A DNA stretch of 14,637 nt, taken from assembly GCA_937890655.1 (NCBI GenBank), contig CALADT010000110.1, forward strand, positions 1 through 14,637. The letters run 5' to 3'. Positions 12,997 through 14,637 of the stretch are shown one piece after another. The notes beneath the pieces are model-generated. The model ran no database searches. It was not told the origin of the DNA and saw nothing but the letters and a program-made list of their open reading frames with translations. Positions within the stretch are counted from its first letter, which is position 1; each line of letters opens with the position of its first letter. The stretch comes from an uncultured Mucispirillum sp. Its GTDB lineage: Bacteria; Chrysiogenota; Deferribacteres; Deferribacterales; Mucispirillaceae. A program made the position numbers and the translations under genes.

Positions 12997-14637
12997 CTAC
13001 ACTGCCAATTCAAAAGAATCAATAATACCTTTAATTTCATCTATTTCATTATTATTAAAAAGTTTTGTTATACCACCATAATTTGAAAATGGTGCTTTGG
13101 ATAATATTCCTTTATCTTTAATAAATCCATTACGGCGGATATTTTCTATTAGTTGCTTTATAAATTCTATTTGATGATGGTTATAATTATTTTCATTAAT
13201 ATATTTTGAAAATCTTTCAAGGACTACATCATTATCAAGCCCTGTTATACTTAGTATAAATTCTGTTACAGGCATCTGACCTACTGCCTGTCTATATTGA
13301 TCTTCTGTGCCTAAATCCTGCCATAAAACCCGCTCTAAATCTCTAATATCTGCTTTTGATAATTTTTTATTAGTATATAGTTTATTAATTACACCACTTG
13401 TGCAACGTTTTTTTAATTCCTGTTCTATTTTCTTTTTATAGTTTTCTAAATTTCTGGTATTATTAACAGGCTCATTTTCTGCTACTTCTGTTTCAAGTAT
13501 TTTATCTTCAAAATTAGTTATATATATTTCATTAGTAGTGCCATCAATATATATTACAAGTGGCCTTAATATCTGCCTGATATTTTCAAGCTCTTTTATG
13601 CTTGTGTGCTGAGTAACTTTTTCGTTTACTATTTCTTCTAGTAAGTCTTTATGTTTATTTACTACTGGCAATTTACTTTCAAGTAGTTTATCTGCTATAT
13701 CATTAAGCTGTCTTATATAACGCATACTATCCTGCTGCCTTAAATTTGCAATCATAATATTATACATTAGCTCATCAAACTTTAATGACTTAATATTATC
13801 CTGCATCATAGGGATACATGGTGCAAGTTTTTCTGATAATGATATAACTTTGCTTGAAGTTAAATCATTTAACGCATTATCTTTGGAATATTCTTTTATA
13901 AGTTTTATATTCTGCCTTACACTTATATCATTTTCTGGCAGATTTTTTATAGTATTATGCACATCATTTTTATATTTATTATATATTTCTTCATGTTCTT
14001 TTCTAGTTTGCATAAAAAGGCATAAATCAAGTTTTTGCTCAAAAAGTTTTGCCATAATGCTTTTTGTATTACTGTCATTATCACGCCTGTTTTCTTCTTC
14101 CCCAAAATATTCAAAGTTATTGCATAAATCAAATATAAGAAAATGGGTTTTCTTTTCTCCATTAATAGGATTCTGCCAAAGCCTTGTGCCTCTGCCTATC
14201 ATTTGTATAAATTTAGAATAAGATTTTACAGGCTTAAAAAATACAAGATTTAAGCAGTCTGGAATATCCACACCAGTATCAAGCATATCAACAGATATGG
14301 CAATACGGGCCTTATGTTGTCCTGTTGCAAACTGATTTACAAGAGATGTATGGTATTCCACATAGTTATCAATCAATAGACAGTAATCAAGCAGGTTAGG
14401 AAAAGTTTTTCTAAATATTTCTTGTATAAGCACTGCATGTTTATGGTTTCTTGCAAATATAATTGTTTTGCCAAGAGTATTACCCTCATTAATATAAAGC
14501 CCCTGCTTTATTAATACTTGTAGTGCTTTTCTTATTGTATCTTTGTTAAAGATAGTTCTATTAATGTGGCTTTCATCTATACTTTCTGGCACATTACCTT
14601 CATCATCTGCAAAAAGTTCTTCATATTCTTCTTTTTC
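12997..14637 (-). CDS. hsdR: Type I restriction enzyme subunit R (HsdR), C-terminal part
   Basis: The frame is open to the right edge, giving the last 546 codons of a larger gene; the GTG at 14592 is internal. Numbering from the first visible codon, the second RecA-like helicase domain is seen: motif IV-type KTIIFARN at ~57-64, motif V DMLDTGVDIP at 117-126, and motif VI QMIGRGTR at 145-152 with its arginine fingers. A long helical linker follows, and the last ~150 residues match the EcoEI R C-terminal domain type (DLERVLWQDLG, FSNYGG). HsdR translocates DNA using ATP and cuts unmethylated DNA as part of an HsdR-HsdM-HsdS complex. The nuclease domain, Walker A and DEAD-type box, and any hsdM and hsdS genes, would lie beyond the right edge. 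The visible part is undamaged, in contrast to the region just downstream. Confidence 0.93.
   Translation of the reverse strand, partial: EKEEYEELFADDEGNVPESIDESHINRTIFNKDTIRKALQVLIKQGLYINEGNTLGKTIIFARNHKHAVLIQEIFRKTFPNLLDYCLLIDNYVEYHTSLVNQFATGQHKARIAISVDMLDTGVDIPDCLNLVFFKPVKSYSKFIQMIGRGTRLWQNPINGEKKTHFLIFDLCNNFEYFGEEENRRDNDSNTKSIMAKLFEQKLDLCLFMQTRKEHEEIYNKYKNDVHNTIKNLPENDISVRQNIKLIKEYSKDNALNDLTSSKVISLSEKLAPCIPMMQDNIKSLKFDELMYNIMIANLRQQDSMRYIRQLNDIADKLLESKLPVVNKHKDLLEEIVNEKVTQHTSIKELENIRQILRPLVIYIDGTTNEIYITNFEDKILETEVAENEPVNNTRNLENYKKKIEQELKKRCTSGVINKLYTNKKLSKADIRDLERVLWQDLGTEDQYRQAVGQMPVTEFILSITGLDNDVVLERFSKYINENNYNHHQIEFIKQLIENIRRNGFIKDKGILSKAPFSNYGGITKLFNNNEIDEIKGIIDSFELAV

Noticed and set aside
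13947..14162. Minus-strand open frame within hsdR in another frame
   Set aside because: It is a shadow of the hsdR frame, with composition typical of frame-shifted AT-rich sequence.

Overview
This is an AT-rich window from a Gram-negative, diderm bacterium. A periplasmic CpoB/YbgF-type TPR protein, the site-2 protease RseP, a small Lol-type lipoprotein, a HisZ-PurA pair and an EFR1-type flavodoxin-ferredoxin together suggest an anaerobe. The gene content and base composition look to me like the Deferribacterota (for example a Mucispirillum-like gut organism). That placement is inference from memory of gene sets, not from a search.

Layout, left to right. Positions 1-590: the C-terminal part of a CpoB/YbgF protein and its terminator. 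729-3156: a two-gene lepA-lepB operon closed by a terminator. 3157-3984: an AT-rich stretch holding a small lipoprotein gene on the minus strand. Its best promoter has a nine-base G tract inside the -35/-10 spacer, the most interesting signal in the window. 3985-5319: rseP, convergent with a TetR-family regulator (5383-5964), with a shared hairpin between them. 6193-9760: a tight operon of a class V aminotransferase, hisZ and purA. 9826-10264: a four-tRNA operon (Lys, Glu, Val, Asp) with its own promoter, leader hairpin and terminator. 10403-10957: an unrecognised 184-residue helical protein. 11051-11833: an EFR1-type flavodoxin/2x[4Fe-4S] protein. 11913-12950: a decaying accessory patch with an IS256-family transposase remnant, cryptic repeats and a small gene broken by a 14-bp duplication. 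12997-14637: the C-terminal part of a type I restriction HsdR subunit on the minus strand, running off the right edge.

The left and centre (1 to about 11.8 kb) are mostly housekeeping: translation fidelity, protein export, envelope proteolysis, histidine and purine synthesis, tRNAs. The right 2.8 kb is accessory and shows decay next to a restriction-modification locus. I see no CRISPR array, rRNA, prophage or recognisable riboswitch. The strongest candidate for undescribed biology is the apparently phase-variable promoter of the lipoprotein gene. It is a hypothesis from sequence alone.
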